This document shows positions 17,720 to 26,752 of a stretch of DNA of 43,621 nucleotides, in pieces. The DNA is from Candidatus Gastranaerophilales bacterium. Lineage in GTDB: Bacteria > Cyanobacteriota > Vampirovibrionia > Gastranaerophilales > Gastranaerophilaceae. How positions within the stretch are numbered: the first letter of the stretch is position 1; each line of letters opens with the position of its first letter. Below the pieces are notes generated by a model. That model made no database searches and was not told where the DNA came from. It was given only the letters and a program-made list of their open reading frames with translations. The stretch lies in contig JAEELO010000063.1 in assembly GCA_016282705.1 (NCBI GenBank), positions 1-43,621 on the forward strand, given 5' to 3'. Both the position numbers and the translations under genes were made by a program.

Positions 17720-19684
17720 TTACTCAATTACCCATTTCTCAAGTATATCCTGAGAAATATCATCTAAAAATCTTGAGGGTTTTGATAATACCATACCTGT
17801 TGCATAGTCAAACATATCAATAGGATATGTTATAGCAAGATGTGTTTTAGCACGTGTTACGGCAACATACATCAATCTTAACTCTTCATCAAGTTCTTCG
17901 GATGAATTAAAAGAATATAAAGAAGGGAATCTTCCGTCAACGGCACCTATTATAAATACAGCCTTATATTCAAGTCCTTTTGCACTGTGAATTGTAGACA
18001 AAGTCAAATATTCATCTTTATGAGCACCTTCTTCAACATCAGTCACAGATGTATCGGGCGGTTCTAATGCCAAATCACTTAAGAAGTCCTCTAAACTTGT
18101 ATATTTTTCACTTAAGGCAATAAAATGTTCCAAATCCTTTTGACGTTTTGAGTAATCATCATATTTATCTTTTAACAGCGGTTCATAGTATTTTATAACA
18201 TTTTGCACAACCTTTGACGGCGCAAAAATATTTTTTTGATTTTGATTGATTAAATTTGAAAGTTCAATAATTGCTTCAGGGTTTTTAACAGGCAATTTTT
18301 TATCCTTTATATCACTTTCTTCTGTGAGCATCGGAAGCAATCTGCTTGCTGTTTGATTTCCTATTCCGTCAAGAAGCAGCAAAATTCTTGTATAACTTAT
18401 TATATCCGAAGGATTTAATATTACTCTTAAATGAGCAATAACATCTTTTATATGAGCAGCTTCTATAAATTTCATACCTCCGAATTTTTTATACGGAATA
18501 CTTTTCTTCGCAAGCTCAATTTCTAACTGATATGTCATTCTCGCACTGCGAGCAAGTACACAGATATCATTTAAAGGTATATTTTCTTCTTCCGAAAGTT
18601 CAAGCACTCTTTGTGCTATAAATTCCGCCTCTGTTTTCATATCGGAAGCACAAATTAATGCCGGTTTTATAGGATTTTCAATCGTAGAATAAAGATTTTT
18701 TGTATACTTTTCCTTTGCTTTCAATAATATTTGATTTGCAAGTGCAAGTATGTTTTGAGAACTTCTGTAATTTTGCTCGAGTTTAATAATTTTTGTATTC
18801 GGGAAATTTTCCGGAAATTCAAGAATATTTTTAAAATTTGCACCTCTAAACGAATAAATACTTTGTGAATCATCCCCAACAGCCATAACATTGTTATGTT
18901 CCGATGCTAACAGTTTTATAATCTGAGCTTGAATTGTATTTGTATCCTGATATTCATCGACCATTATATATTTATATTTATTTGAAAGTTTCTTTCTTAT
19001 TGCAGGCTGGGATTCTAAAAGTGTTCTTAAATACAAAAGCAAATCATCATAGTCCAATATTGAGTTTTTACGCTTATAGTTATTGTATTCAATTATTATT
19101 TCATTAATTTTATCCGTACAATGCTCAAATTGAGAATATTCCGAAGCTATAATTTCATCGGAAGGCATATCTTTATTCACGGATTTTGAGTATATATCCA
19201 GAATTGTAGATTTTTTAGGAAAACGTTTTTCTTGCTTCCCGATTAAATTAGCTCTTATATGATTAACAATATCTTCACTGTCAGTTCTGTCTGTTATTGT
19301 AAAATTATTTTGAAGTTCCAATACGGAAGAATACTTTCTCAATATAATATTTGCAAATGAATGAAAAGTACCACCTGCCACTTGTTCACATCTTGAATCA
19401 AGAACTATTGCAGCACGTGAAAGCATTTCTTGTGCCGCTTTTTTGGTAAATGTTAAAAGCAATATATCAGAAGGATTAACTCCGTCTTCAATAAGCCTTG
19501 CAACTCTGTATGTCAAAGTTTTGGTTTTTCCTGAACCTGCACCTGCTATTACAAGAATAGAACCGTCTTTTTGCATAACAGCTTCCAATTGCGGTTTATT
19601 TAATTCATTCTCATAATCAACTTTATATATTGCCTTGGTTTGAACTCTTTTAAGCGTATATTTTTTTACGGTTACATTATCCAT
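17720..19684 (-). CDS. UvrD/PcrA-family ATP-dependent DNA helicase
   Basis: 654 residues, superfamily 1A helicase. Visible motifs: Q-motif LNKPQLEAV, Walker A GAGSGKT (48-54), motif Ia LTFTKKAAQEM, Walker B/II VDEYQDTN, motif III GDDSQSIYSFRGA, motif IV EQNYRSSQNI, motif V LSTIHSAKGLEYKAV and motif VI LRLMYVAVTRAKTHL. All are intact, so an active 3'-5' helicase for repair or replication restart is expected. It is somewhat shorter than PcrA or UvrD (about 720) and lacks the usual C-terminal tail that binds RNA polymerase or UvrB. The stop is immediately next to the ilvA stop. A -10 box ending six bases before the ATG, with no ribosome binding site, suggests a leaderless mRNA. Confidence 0.93.
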   Translation of the reverse strand: MDNVTVKKYTLKRVQTKAIYKVDYENELNKPQLEAVMQKDGSILVIAGAGSGKTKTLTYRVARLIEDGVNPSDILLLTFTKKAAQEMLSRAAIVLDSRCEQVAGGTFHSFANIILRKYSSVLELQNNFTITDRTDSEDIVNHIRANLIGKQEKRFPKKSTILDIYSKSVNKDMPSDEIIASEYSQFEHCTDKINEIIIEYNNYKRKNSILDYDDLLLYLRTLLESQPAIRKKLSNKYKYIMVDEYQDTNTIQAQIIKLLASEHNNVMAVGDDSQSIYSFRGANFKNILEFPENFPNTKIIKLEQNYRSSQNILALANQILLKAKEKYTKNLYSTIENPIKPALICASDMKTEAEFIAQRVLELSEEENIPLNDICVLARSARMTYQLEIELAKKSIPYKKFGGMKFIEAAHIKDVIAHLRVILNPSDIISYTRILLLLDGIGNQTASRLLPMLTEESDIKDKKLPVKNPEAIIELSNLINQNQKNIFAPSKVVQNVIKYYEPLLKDKYDDYSKRQKDLEHFIALSEKYTSLEDFLSDLALEPPDTSVTDVEEGAHKDEYLTLSTIHSAKGLEYKAVFIIGAVDGRFPSLYSFNSSEELDEELRLMYVAVTRAKTHLAITYPIDMFDYATGMVLSKPSRFLDDISQDILEKWVIE

Positions 19685-19690
19685 AAAAAT

Positions 19691-19719
19691 ATTTTACGAT
19701 TTAGAAAAGAAATATACAA
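19691..19719 (-). promoter_or_regulatory. promoter of the UvrD-like helicase, leaderless arrangement
   Basis: Minus strand: TTGTAT (19719-19714), 17-base spacer, TAAAAT (19696-19691), then six bases to the ATG at 19684. Transcription would start at or next to the A of the start codon. Confidence 0.55.
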
Positions 19720-19738
19720 ATATTAAGAGATTTTTAAT

Positions 19739-20992
19739 TTATAATTTCTTAGGTAAAACTATCTTAAATGCTGTTTCTTCAGGATTTGAATATTCTAAAA
19801 TAATATCTCCGCCAAGAAGTTCCATTTGTTTTTTACATATAGCAAGACCGAGACCGTTTCCCGTCTTTTTTGTTGTAAAATCAGACTCAAATATCTTTTT
19901 TTGAATTTCTATAGGAATCATTTCACCGGTATTTCTGACTCTTATATCCGTTCTTTCGTCTGAATTTATTATATCTATAAATATTTTATCTCCGGATTTA
20001 CCTGCTTCAATTGCATTAAATATAATATTTGTTATTGAACATTGAAGTTTAATTTTATCTGTTTTTATAATATATTCTTCAAAATCCGATACAATTATTT
20101 CAATTCCGGCTTTATCAGCTTTTTCCTGACTTAGCATAATTGTGTTATATATAAACTGCTTTACATTAATTTCAGTCAAAAAAGGTGATGATAAGCACCT
20201 TAAATCATTTATAAGATATGAAACATTTTCTGATGCTGTCGTTATATTCTTTATTGCACCAAAAACAGAATCATTTGTTTCTTTTTCAAAAGATATACAA
20301 GAAAGTCTTTTATCAATAATTTTGGAATATAAATTTATGATAGACAAATTATTCTTTATTTCGTGAGCTATATACTTTGCTTTATTTGCAACTATTTCTG
20401 CAGTTTGATATGTATCATCATTTGCATATATTTGTGATTTTTCTCTTTCTGAAAATAATACATCTTCATTTCTTTCATCAAGCATTACTGCTATTGAATT
20501 TATAGATTTATTTAAATTTAAATTTTCACGTCTGTCCGGAACATATTTAAATAAAAGCTCTTTAAAATCAAAAACTGAATTGTCCAATACAACTTTTGCA
20601 ATATCTGAAATGATTTTAGAATTGTATAAAAGACATATATTGGTTTTATCTTTGTCTTTCGAATACGAATAATCCCAAACCAAGCAAGCAGAATATCTTT
20701 GACCTATTACAATGAGAAATTCCGTTTGCTCCCAAATATTTTCTTTCGAATAATTTTTTCCCAAATTATCAGAAAAACAAATTACTTCAGCACCTGAAAA
20801 ATTCAGTCTTTTTATCAAGGATGAATAATTGGATAAATCTTCTAATTTTAGAAGTACAAAAGACTCAAACTTTTGATTAGAAACAACAGGTTCTAAAATC
20901 GACCGAAAGAGACCTTCAACGGTCTCTTTACGGTATTCCTTCTCTGAGTGGTCAAATATGTATTTACTAAGGGTATTGTATTTATTTTTCAT
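19739..20992 (-). CDS. soluble sensor histidine kinase
   Basis: 417 residues with no membrane segment, so a cytoplasmic sensor. The H box is AKYIAHEIKNNLSIINLYSKI with phospho-acceptor H210. The HATPase domain has the N box IIFNAIEAG, G1-like VRNTGEMIP, F box FESDFTTKKTGNGLGLAICKK, and ends in LGGDIILEYS. The N-terminal 190 residues contain a segment (about 85-140, WEQTEFLIVIGQRYSACLVWDYS then NICLLYNSKIISDIAKVV) reminiscent of the DICT sensory domain known from cyanobacterial signalling proteins; this is a weak pattern match. It follows the response regulator by 6 bases, with no ribosome binding site of its own, so the pair is co-translated and presumably cognate. The signal is unknown. Confidence 0.88.
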   Translation of the reverse strand: MKNKYNTLSKYIFDHSEKEYRKETVEGLFRSILEPVVSNQKFESFVLLKLEDLSNYSSLIKRLNFSGAEVICFSDNLGKNYSKENIWEQTEFLIVIGQRYSACLVWDYSYSKDKDKTNICLLYNSKIISDIAKVVLDNSVFDFKELLFKYVPDRRENLNLNKSINSIAVMLDERNEDVLFSEREKSQIYANDDTYQTAEIVANKAKYIAHEIKNNLSIINLYSKIIDKRLSCISFEKETNDSVFGAIKNITTASENVSYLINDLRCLSSPFLTEINVKQFIYNTIMLSQEKADKAGIEIIVSDFEEYIIKTDKIKLQCSITNIIFNAIEAGKSGDKIFIDIINSDERTDIRVRNTGEMIPIEIQKKIFESDFTTKKTGNGLGLAICKKQMELLGGDIILEYSNPEETAFKIVLPKKL

Positions 20993-20998
20993 ATTGAA

Positions 20999-21709
20999 TT
21001 ATATAGCCATTTTTAATTTTTTTCTGTTTAAAAAGCCGTTATTTATAGCATATAAAACAGCCTGTGTTCTGTCATTTACCTGAAGTTTTTGGAAAATATT
21101 GTTTACGTGCGTTTTAACTGTAGTTTCACTGATAAATAATTGTTGCGCAACGCCCTTATAGGTAACACCTTGTGTTAAAAGTTCCAATACTTCTTCTTCT
21201 CTTTGTGTTAAATATTGGAGAAGATTTTCTTCGTTTGAAGAATTTGCTGTTTCTTCTTTGAATGTTTTTTGGAAATATTCAAAGAATCTTGAAGATAAGC
21301 CGGACGGAAGATAAATTTTACCTTGCATAACTTCTTCAATCGCATAAATCAATTGAGCAGAAGCCATTGTTTTTAGGATATAACCTTTAGCTCCTATTTT
21401 CATTGCTCGGAAAATCAAATCAGGATCATCATATCCCGTAAGCGCAATAACTTTTGTGTTCAACCCTAATCTTTCAATTTCGCTTATTGCCGTTAATCCG
21501 TCTTTTTCTGGCATATTAATATCCATAAGAACAACATCCGGCTGATATTTTTTTACAAGATTTATTGCAATATTTGCATTTGTTGCAGTTGCAATAACAT
21601 CAAAATTTGCTTCCAAATTAACCAGTTCACGAATTCCTAAAAGATGATCAAAATTATCATCAACTAAAATAATTTTAACCTTTTTTCCATATTCCATAGT
21701 TCTTTTCAT
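20999..21709 (-). CDS. NarL/FixJ-family response regulator (REC + LuxR-type HTH)
   Basis: 236 residues from the ATG at 21709. The longer frame starts with TTG; AGGGGAG lies 11 bases before this ATG. The receiver domain (about 10-130) has the acidic pair VDD (16-18), phospho-acceptor D63 in VVLMDINMPEKDG, a T in ALTGYDD, and the conserved Lys in GYILK. The linker is followed by a GerE/LuxR helix-turn-helix (LTQREEEVLELLTQGVTYKGVAQQLFISETTVKTHVNNIFQKL). Expected to bind DNA as a dimer when phosphorylated by the kinase encoded 6 bases downstream. Its leader region (21740-21860) has two inverted repeats. Confidence 0.93.
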   Translation of the reverse strand: MKRTMEYGKKVKIILVDDNFDHLLGIRELVNLEANFDVIATATNANIAINLVKKYQPDVVLMDINMPEKDGLTAISEIERLGLNTKVIALTGYDDPDLIFRAMKIGAKGYILKTMASAQLIYAIEEVMQGKIYLPSGLSSRFFEYFQKTFKEETANSSNEENLLQYLTQREEEVLELLTQGVTYKGVAQQLFISETTVKTHVNNIFQKLQVNDRTQAVLYAINNGFLNRKKLKMAI

Positions 21710-21776
21710 ATACACACCGTCGCTCCCCTGTAAATTCAACTCTATATTTTTATATTACATGTACGGGCATGGGCGC

Positions 21777-21800
21777 TCATCCATAAAAGGATGAATTTTT
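21777..21800 (+). terminator. hairpin followed by T-run in the divergent region
   Basis: TCATCC, six-base loop, GGATGA, then a short spacer and TTTTT at 21796-21800 on the plus strand. There is no plus-strand gene upstream for it to terminate. It may stop stray transcription, or, read on the minus strand, form part of the response-regulator leader. Confidence 0.3.
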
Positions 21801-21819
21801 CTATACTAAAAGATTTATA

Positions 21820-21854
21820 TTGAGGTCTAATCCTTTAGATTAATAAAACCTCAA
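21820..21854. repeat. nested inverted repeat in the leader of the two-component operon
   Basis: Outer arms TTGAGGT and ACCTCAA (21820-21826 and 21848-21854) enclose inner arms TAATC and GATTA (21828-21832 and 21838-21842). It could be an RNA structure in the leader of the response regulator or an operator for it. Between 21740 and 22015 I see nothing else beyond the promoter of the mutase gene. Confidence 0.4.
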
Positions 21855-21948
21855 AAAACATGTATACAAAGAGATGCAAGGCAAATCTAAAAATCATTAT
21901 TTTAAATTATGTACATTCAAAAACTCATCCAAAAAAAGTAATGTAACA

Positions 21949-21979
21949 AAATTACGCAGGAAATAGCAAATTTTTATAA
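21949..21979 (+). promoter_or_regulatory. promoter of the phosphohexomutase gene
   Basis: A perfect TATAAT lies near 21974-21979, about 37 bases before the ATG, with TTACGC 17 bases upstream as a weak -35. AAAGGAG just ahead of the ATG at 22016 is a strong ribosome binding site. Confidence 0.45.
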
Positions 21980-22015
21980 TTAGGTATATTATACCAATTA
22001 CCGAAAGGAGTTTTT

Positions 22016-23707
22016 ATGAGAATTAATTCTGTATCATCATTTAACCTTTTCCCAAAAATAAACAATATAAAAGCAAATCCAAGAGTAACACACAATATAA
22101 TATCTCCATTAAAATCAGATACAGTAAGTTTTTCAGGACAATTTGCAATTAAAAAAACAGGCGTTACACCCAAAAGAGCCGAAGTAATTGCAAACAGCTA
22201 TAGAACTTCTACGGCAGGACACAGAGCAGAATATATGGGTGAAAACTTCACTCCCGAAATAGTAAAACTTATAACTCTCGGTATGGCGGATTATGTGAAC
22301 AAAAAAGCAGATGCAGAAGGACACAAACCTAAAGTTCTTATAGGTGGTGATACAAGAGAAGCAACAAAAAAATCACTTCCTCTTATTGCCGAAACTCTTA
22401 GCGGACAAGGAATAGATGTTATATATATTAAAGAACCCGTTCCGTCTCCATTGCTGGCATATGCAGCAGAAAAAAATGATATAGACCTTGGTGTTTTAAT
22501 GACGGCAAGCCATAATCCTTGGAAAGACGGAGGATATAATTTTGTAACAGGTGATGGTGCAATTGCAACATCAGATATCACTCATGAAATTGCAGAAAAT
22601 ATTAACAATATTGCAAATCTTGGTTTCTATACGGAACAAAAATATCAAAAAGGCGAAATAAAAGAATTAAACCCGTTTGATATGTACTATAAAAAAATCA
22701 CAAACGGACTAATAAATTGGGAAAACATAAAAAAATCAGGATTAACGGTATATTATGACGGTTTAAACGGCACAGGCAATTATGTATTTCCTAAAATCCT
22801 AAAGAAACAGGGAATACCTATGATAAATGTAAAATCTTCAGGACAGGAAGGCCCAAACCCTACTGAAGAAAACTTACAGCAATTAAAGGAAACAGTAGCT
22901 GCAAACAAAAAACCGGGATTGGTCGTAGGATTTTCCAATGACGGCGATGCCGACAGATTTGGCGTTATTGATGAAAAAGGAAATTTCATAAGTACAAATG
23001 ACGTATTGTTATTAGTAAGTCATCATTTAGCTGATAACAAAGGAATTAAAGGCGCCATAGTAAGAAGCCAATCCACATCTGTACAGTTAGATAAGATTGC
23101 TGAAAAACACGGACTTGATGTATATGAAACTCCTGTAGGCTTCAAATATTTAGGCAGCGATATTTTAAAAGTACGTAATGAAGGAAGTGATATTCTAATT
23201 GCAGGAGAAGAATCCGGCGGATTAACGGTTAACGGACATATCCCCGAAAAAGACGGTATTATAGCTCTATCTTTAATTATGGATTTAATCGCTACTGAAA
23301 AGAAGCCGTTATCTAAAATTCTTTCTGATTTAAAATCTGATTTGGGCGGATTCTATGAAGTTCAAAGCATATCTAAAAAATTTGACAATGATGAAGCTAA
23401 AAATAAAATAATGAAAAAAGCCGAATTAATGTTTGATAAAGCAATGAACGGTGATACTGACTTCTTTGGAACACACAAAATAGACATAGAAAAATCTCGT
23501 GCTTGCAAACAAAGAATGGAAACATATAAACCCGGCGGTGACGGCTATAAATTCATTTTAACCGACGGTTCATCAGTTCTTATGAGGAAAAGCGGAACAG
23601 AACCAATGGTAAGATGCAGAATAGAAGCTGCAGGTAAAACACCTGAGGAAGCAAAATCAAATTATAATATTCTGGCAGACGATTTATCCGACTTCTTTAC
23701 ATTATAA
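22016..23707 (+). CDS. phosphomannomutase/phosphoglucomutase (alpha-D-phosphohexomutase)
   Basis: 563 residues. The first 50 or so residues are not part of the enzyme fold and include VSFSGQF (37-43), similar to the motif in the protein at 633. The four family signatures are intact: catalytic TASHNP with S165, metal-binding NDGDADR near 310, sugar-binding EESGG near 402, and the phosphate loop RKSGTEPMVRC near 523. It interconverts hexose 6- and 1-phosphates. Glucose-1-phosphate from it would feed the RmlA encoded just downstream on the other strand, so it likely serves nucleotide-sugar supply. Specificity for glucose or mannose (or glucosamine) cannot be read. The stop overlaps the end of the convergent small gene by 6 bases. 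Confidence 0.9.
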   Translation: MRINSVSSFNLFPKINNIKANPRVTHNIISPLKSDTVSFSGQFAIKKTGVTPKRAEVIANSYRTSTAGHRAEYMGENFTPEIVKLITLGMADYVNKKADAEGHKPKVLIGGDTREATKKSLPLIAETLSGQGIDVIYIKEPVPSPLLAYAAEKNDIDLGVLMTASHNPWKDGGYNFVTGDGAIATSDITHEIAENINNIANLGFYTEQKYQKGEIKELNPFDMYYKKITNGLINWENIKKSGLTVYYDGLNGTGNYVFPKILKKQGIPMINVKSSGQEGPNPTEENLQQLKETVAANKKPGLVVGFSNDGDADRFGVIDEKGNFISTNDVLLLVSHHLADNKGIKGAIVRSQSTSVQLDKIAEKHGLDVYETPVGFKYLGSDILKVRNEGSDILIAGEESGGLTVNGHIPEKDGIIALSLIMDLIATEKKPLSKILSDLKSDLGGFYEVQSISKKFDNDEAKNKIMKKAELMFDKAMNGDTDFFGTHKIDIEKSRACKQRMETYKPGGDGYKFILTDGSSVLMRKSGTEPMVRCRIEAAGKTPEEAKSNYNILADDLSDFFTL

Positions 23708-23947
23708 TTTAGGAATTACTTCAAAAGCTATAATATGATCATCACAGATGCATACGCTGTCTCTGTGTTCTGTTTGACGGCATCCGTCAGTAAAAATCAT
23801 ATCAACATCTTCAAGGCAAACAATGTCTTCATCATCATAATCTTCGACGAGACAGCCTACGGCGCAAAACTTCATGGTACAAATACGAACCCGTTTAGTA
23901 CACTGTTTTTTTAATGCATTAAGCAGTGATTCTTTTTTATTTCTCAT
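23702..23947 (-). CDS. small cysteine-rich protein, possibly Sm-like
   Basis: 81 residues with eight cysteines (16, 23, 28, 32, 44, 56, 66, 68) and a very acidic middle. AGAGG before the ATG supports translation. The hydrophobic pattern (LNALKKQCTKRVRICT, CAVGCLVEDYDDEDIVCLEDV, then IIAFEVIP) resembles the five-strand layout of LSm/Hfq-like barrels, in which 'k.V.i.t...G.l...ddd.i.L' is typical. This is a suggestion from pattern only. The cysteines could bind metal or form a cluster site. It is convergent with the mutase gene and lies 64 bases downstream of rmlA on the same strand, so it may be the last gene of the rml operon. Confidence 0.6.
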   Translation of the reverse strand: MRNKKESLLNALKKQCTKRVRICTMKFCAVGCLVEDYDDEDIVCLEDVDMIFTDGCRQTEHRDSVCICDDHIIAFEVIPKL

Positions 23948-24011
23948 ATATACCTCTTTTTAAGAAATATATTTTGAAAACAAAGAATTTACATTACCGA
24001 CTCAGGTTATT

Positions 24012-24884
24012 TTAATCTTTTATTTCCGCAACATACTGATAATATGGATTTTTTGGATATTTAGCCGCAATTTGCATTAATTGTTCTTTTGAAATAAATC
24101 CCATTCTGTATGCAACTTCTTCTAAACAAGCTATTTTTATACCTTGATTGTCTTCTATGGTTTTTATATATTCAGAAGCTTGCAATAATGAACTATGAGT
24201 ACCGGTATCCAACCAAGCAAAACCACGCCCCAGTATTTCTACATATACTTTTTCATTTTTTAAATATGTATTATTTAAATCCGTTATTTCAAGCTCGCCT
24301 CTTGCTGACGGCTTTTGATTTTTAACATATTCAACTACATTATTGTTATAAAAATATAATCCCGTAACAGCATATTTAGATTTCGGATTTTGAGGTTTTT
24401 CCTCTAATGAAAGAACATTAAAATCTTTATCAAATTCAACTACTCCAAATCTCTGAGGATCTTTAACCGGATATGCAAACAAAGTTGCACCTGCATCTTG
24501 TTTTGTTCTTTCTACGGCACTTTTCAGCATCTTAGAGAAAGACGGTCCATAGAAAATATTATCGCCAAGAATAAGAGCAACAGAATCTTTACCTATGAAA
24601 TCTTTCCCCAATATAAAAGCCTGTGCCAGTCCTTCCGGTTTTGGCTGTTCAACATATGAAAATTTAACACCGAACTGTTCTCCGGAACCAAGCAATTTTT
24701 TAAAATTCGGCAAGTCCTGCGGAGTTGAGATTATAAGAATATCTTTAATTCCCGCAAGCATTAATACCGATATAGGGTGGTATATCATAGGTTTATCATA
24801 AACAGGAAGAAGTTGTTTTGATACAGCAAGTGTCGAAGGATATAAACGAGTACCTGCTCCGCCTGCTAAAACAATACCTTTCAT
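24012..24884 (-). CDS. rmlA: glucose-1-phosphate thymidylyltransferase
   Basis: 290 residues, full length. The N terminus [17 protein letters not shown] is the nucleotide-binding signature, followed by [17 protein letters not shown] and the [10 protein letters not shown] metal site. [19 protein letters not shown] and the [11 protein letters not shown] block complete the family picture. It makes dTDP-glucose from dTTP and glucose-1-phosphate, the first step toward dTDP-rhamnose and toward the dTDP-3-amino sugars of the operon at 3-15 kb. Its start overlaps the rmlD stop by 4 bases (ATGA). Confidence 0.96.
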   Translation of the reverse strand: MKGIVLAGGAGTRLYPSTLAVSKQLLPVYDKPMIYHPISVLMLAGIKDILIISTPQDLPNFKKLLGSGEQFGVKFSYVEQPKPEGLAQAFILGKDFIGKDSVALILGDNIFYGPSFSKMLKSAVERTKQDAGATLFAYPVKDPQRFGVVEFDKDFNVLSLEEKPQNPKSKYAVTGLYFYNNNVVEYVKNQKPSARGELEITDLNNTYLKNEKVYVEILGRGFAWLDTGTHSSLLQASEYIKTIEDNQGIKIACLEEVAYRMGFISKEQLMQIAAKYPKNPYYQYVAEIKD

Positions 24885-25702
24885 TCACACCTCAATTCTA
24901 AATAATCTTTTAGTGCAGTTTCCCATTTTCTGCAAATTTTGTCATTTTCCATAATACTGTTTTTCGGACGATTTGCAGGTCGAGGAAACTCATCAGTACT
25001 ACAAGGTTTTAAGTTAACGTTAATATTGCTCAGTTCAAATATCTTTTTTGCAAATCCATACCAGCTTGTATGACCGGAACCGCATATTTGGTATATTCCG
25101 TACGGTTTTTTCTCAGTTATTAATTTTACTATACCGTTAGCAAGTTCAACAGTCCAAGTAGGACATCCCACTTGATCATCCACAACTTTGAGTTCCGGTT
25201 TATCTTTTAAACTAAGCATTGTTTCAACAAAATTTTTACCATGGTGGCCATATAACCAGCTTGTTCTCGTAATATAATATTTTTCACAAGACTGAACTGC
25301 TTTTTCACCTGCCAATTTTGATTCACCATATACATTTATAGGATTTGTTTTATCATTTGGAAGATATTTATCCTTTTTTGTTCCGTCAAAAACATAGTCA
25401 GTAGAAATATAAATCAATGTTATATCAAGTTTTTTACAAACTTCGGCAATATTTTTTGTACCGTCCGCATTAATTTTATATGCCGTTTCTTTATCTTCTT
25501 CAGCTTTATCAACATTTGTATATGCTGCACAATGAATAACATAATCAGGCTTATATGTTGTCAAAACTTCTTCAACATTTTTTGGATTTGTTATATCCAT
25601 TGTGTCTATATCAGTTTCAATAACATCAAAATCAATATCTTCAAGTATCGGACATAAATCCTGTCCGAGCATTCCTTTTGCACCCGTTACAAGCACTTTC
25701 AT
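24881..25702 (-). CDS. rmlD: dTDP-4-dehydrorhamnose reductase
   Basis: 273-residue short-chain dehydrogenase. The nucleotide motif is [10 protein letters not shown] (7-16), the catalytic triad includes the STDYVFDG segment and YGESK (YxxxK), and [10 protein letters not shown] near the middle is characteristic of RmlD. It reduces dTDP-4-keto-rhamnose to dTDP-L-rhamnose with NAD(P)H. That reaction needs the epimerase RmlC, which is not encoded in this window; the only related cupin here is the FdtA-type ketoisomerase. RmlC may lie elsewhere. It is translationally coupled to rmlB (TAATG) and rmlA (ATGA). Confidence 0.93.
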   Translation of the reverse strand: MKVLVTGAKGMLGQDLCPILEDIDFDVIETDIDTMDITNPKNVEEVLTTYKPDYVIHCAAYTNVDKAEEDKETAYKINADGTKNIAEVCKKLDITLIYISTDYVFDGTKKDKYLPNDKTNPINVYGESKLAGEKAVQSCEKYYITRTSWLYGHHGKNFVETMLSLKDKPELKVVDDQVGCPTWTVELANGIVKLITEKKPYGIYQICGSGHTSWYGFAKKIFELSNINVNLKPCSTDEFPRPANRPKNSIMENDKICRKWETALKDYLELRCE

Positions 25703-26682
25703 TATACGGCACCGACTTTCTTATTCTCTATACTCTTTATCCAATCCTGATTTTTCAAATACCAATCAATTGTTATTTTTATACCTTCTTCAAAAGTTAA
25801 AGACGGTTCCCAACCCAATTCTTTCTGGATTTTATCATTGCATATTGCATATCTTCTGTCATGTCCGAGTCTGTCTTTAACATATTCGATAGAAGATTCA
25901 TCCTTACCCATTGCTTCCAATATTAATCTTGTTATTTCAAGGTTTGTTTTTTCATTGTGCCCGCCAATATTATATACTTCACCGATTCTGCCTTTGTGAA
26001 GGACAGTATCTATTGCACTGCAATGGTCATATACGTATAACCAGTCACGTACATTTAAACCGTCACCATATACAGGAACTTTTTCATTCTTTAATAACTT
26101 AGAAATAAAGAACGGAATTAATTTTTCGGGATACTGATATGGCCCGTAATTATTAGAGCATCTTGTATTTAATACAGGCATTTTATATGTCTCATAATAA
26201 GCTCTTACAACTAAATCTGCACTTGCTTTAGAAGCAGAATACGGACTATTTGGAGCTAAAGGCGTTGTTTCATAAAAATATCCGGTTTTTCCTAAAGTCC
26301 CGTATACTTCATCTGTAGATACCTGAAGATATCTTTGTATATTATTTTCTTTTGCAGCCTGTAAAAGATTTAAAGTTCCCTGTATATTTGTTTCAATAAA
26401 TATTTCAGGTCCGGTAATAGAACGGTCAACATGGCTTTCAGCTGCAAAATTAACAACAGCATCAACTCCCTGAATTATTTCATTTACCAATTTTTTATCG
26501 CAAATATTTCCATGAACAAATGTATAATTCGGATTGTCTTTTATGTCATTAAGATTTTCTATATTACCTGCATATGTTAATGCATCTAAATTTATTATTT
26601 TATAATCAGGATATTTATTAAGCATATGTCTCACAAAACAACTGCCAATAAACCCTGCGCCGCCTGTTACGATTATTTTCAT
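25702..26682 (-). CDS. rmlB: dTDP-glucose 4,6-dehydratase
   Basis: 326-residue extended SDR. The NAD motif is TGGAGFIGS (6-14); NLDALTYAGN, FAAESHVDRSI, the active-site STDEVYG and YSASK (YxxxK) are all intact, as are RCSNNYGPYQYPEKLIPF and NVRDWLYV. It makes dTDP-4-keto-6-deoxyglucose, the branch point between rhamnose (rmlC/D) and the 3-amino-3,6-dideoxy sugars (fdtA/B/C). First gene of rmlB-rmlD-rmlA. GAGG sits about nine bases before the ATG, with TATAAT boxes further upstream. Confidence 0.96.
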   Translation of the reverse strand: MKIIVTGGAGFIGSCFVRHMLNKYPDYKIINLDALTYAGNIENLNDIKDNPNYTFVHGNICDKKLVNEIIQGVDAVVNFAAESHVDRSITGPEIFIETNIQGTLNLLQAAKENNIQRYLQVSTDEVYGTLGKTGYFYETTPLAPNSPYSASKASADLVVRAYYETYKMPVLNTRCSNNYGPYQYPEKLIPFFISKLLKNEKVPVYGDGLNVRDWLYVYDHCSAIDTVLHKGRIGEVYNIGGHNEKTNLEITRLILEAMGKDESSIEYVKDRLGHDRRYAICNDKIQKELGWEPSLTFEEGIKITIDWYLKNQDWIKSIENKKVGAV

Positions 26683-26716
26683 GACATAAATCCTCTAATA
26701 CAACTAAACCTCTTTA

Positions 26717-26727
26717 ATTATATTATA
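26717..26727 (-). promoter_or_regulatory. -10 region of the rmlBDA operon
   Basis: Two overlapping TATAAT hexamers on the minus strand (26727-26722 and 26722-26717), about 40 bases before the rmlB ATG. A clear -35 box is not seen. Confidence 0.45.
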
Positions 26728-26752
26728 AAGGAAATATCAAAAATAGTTCTTT

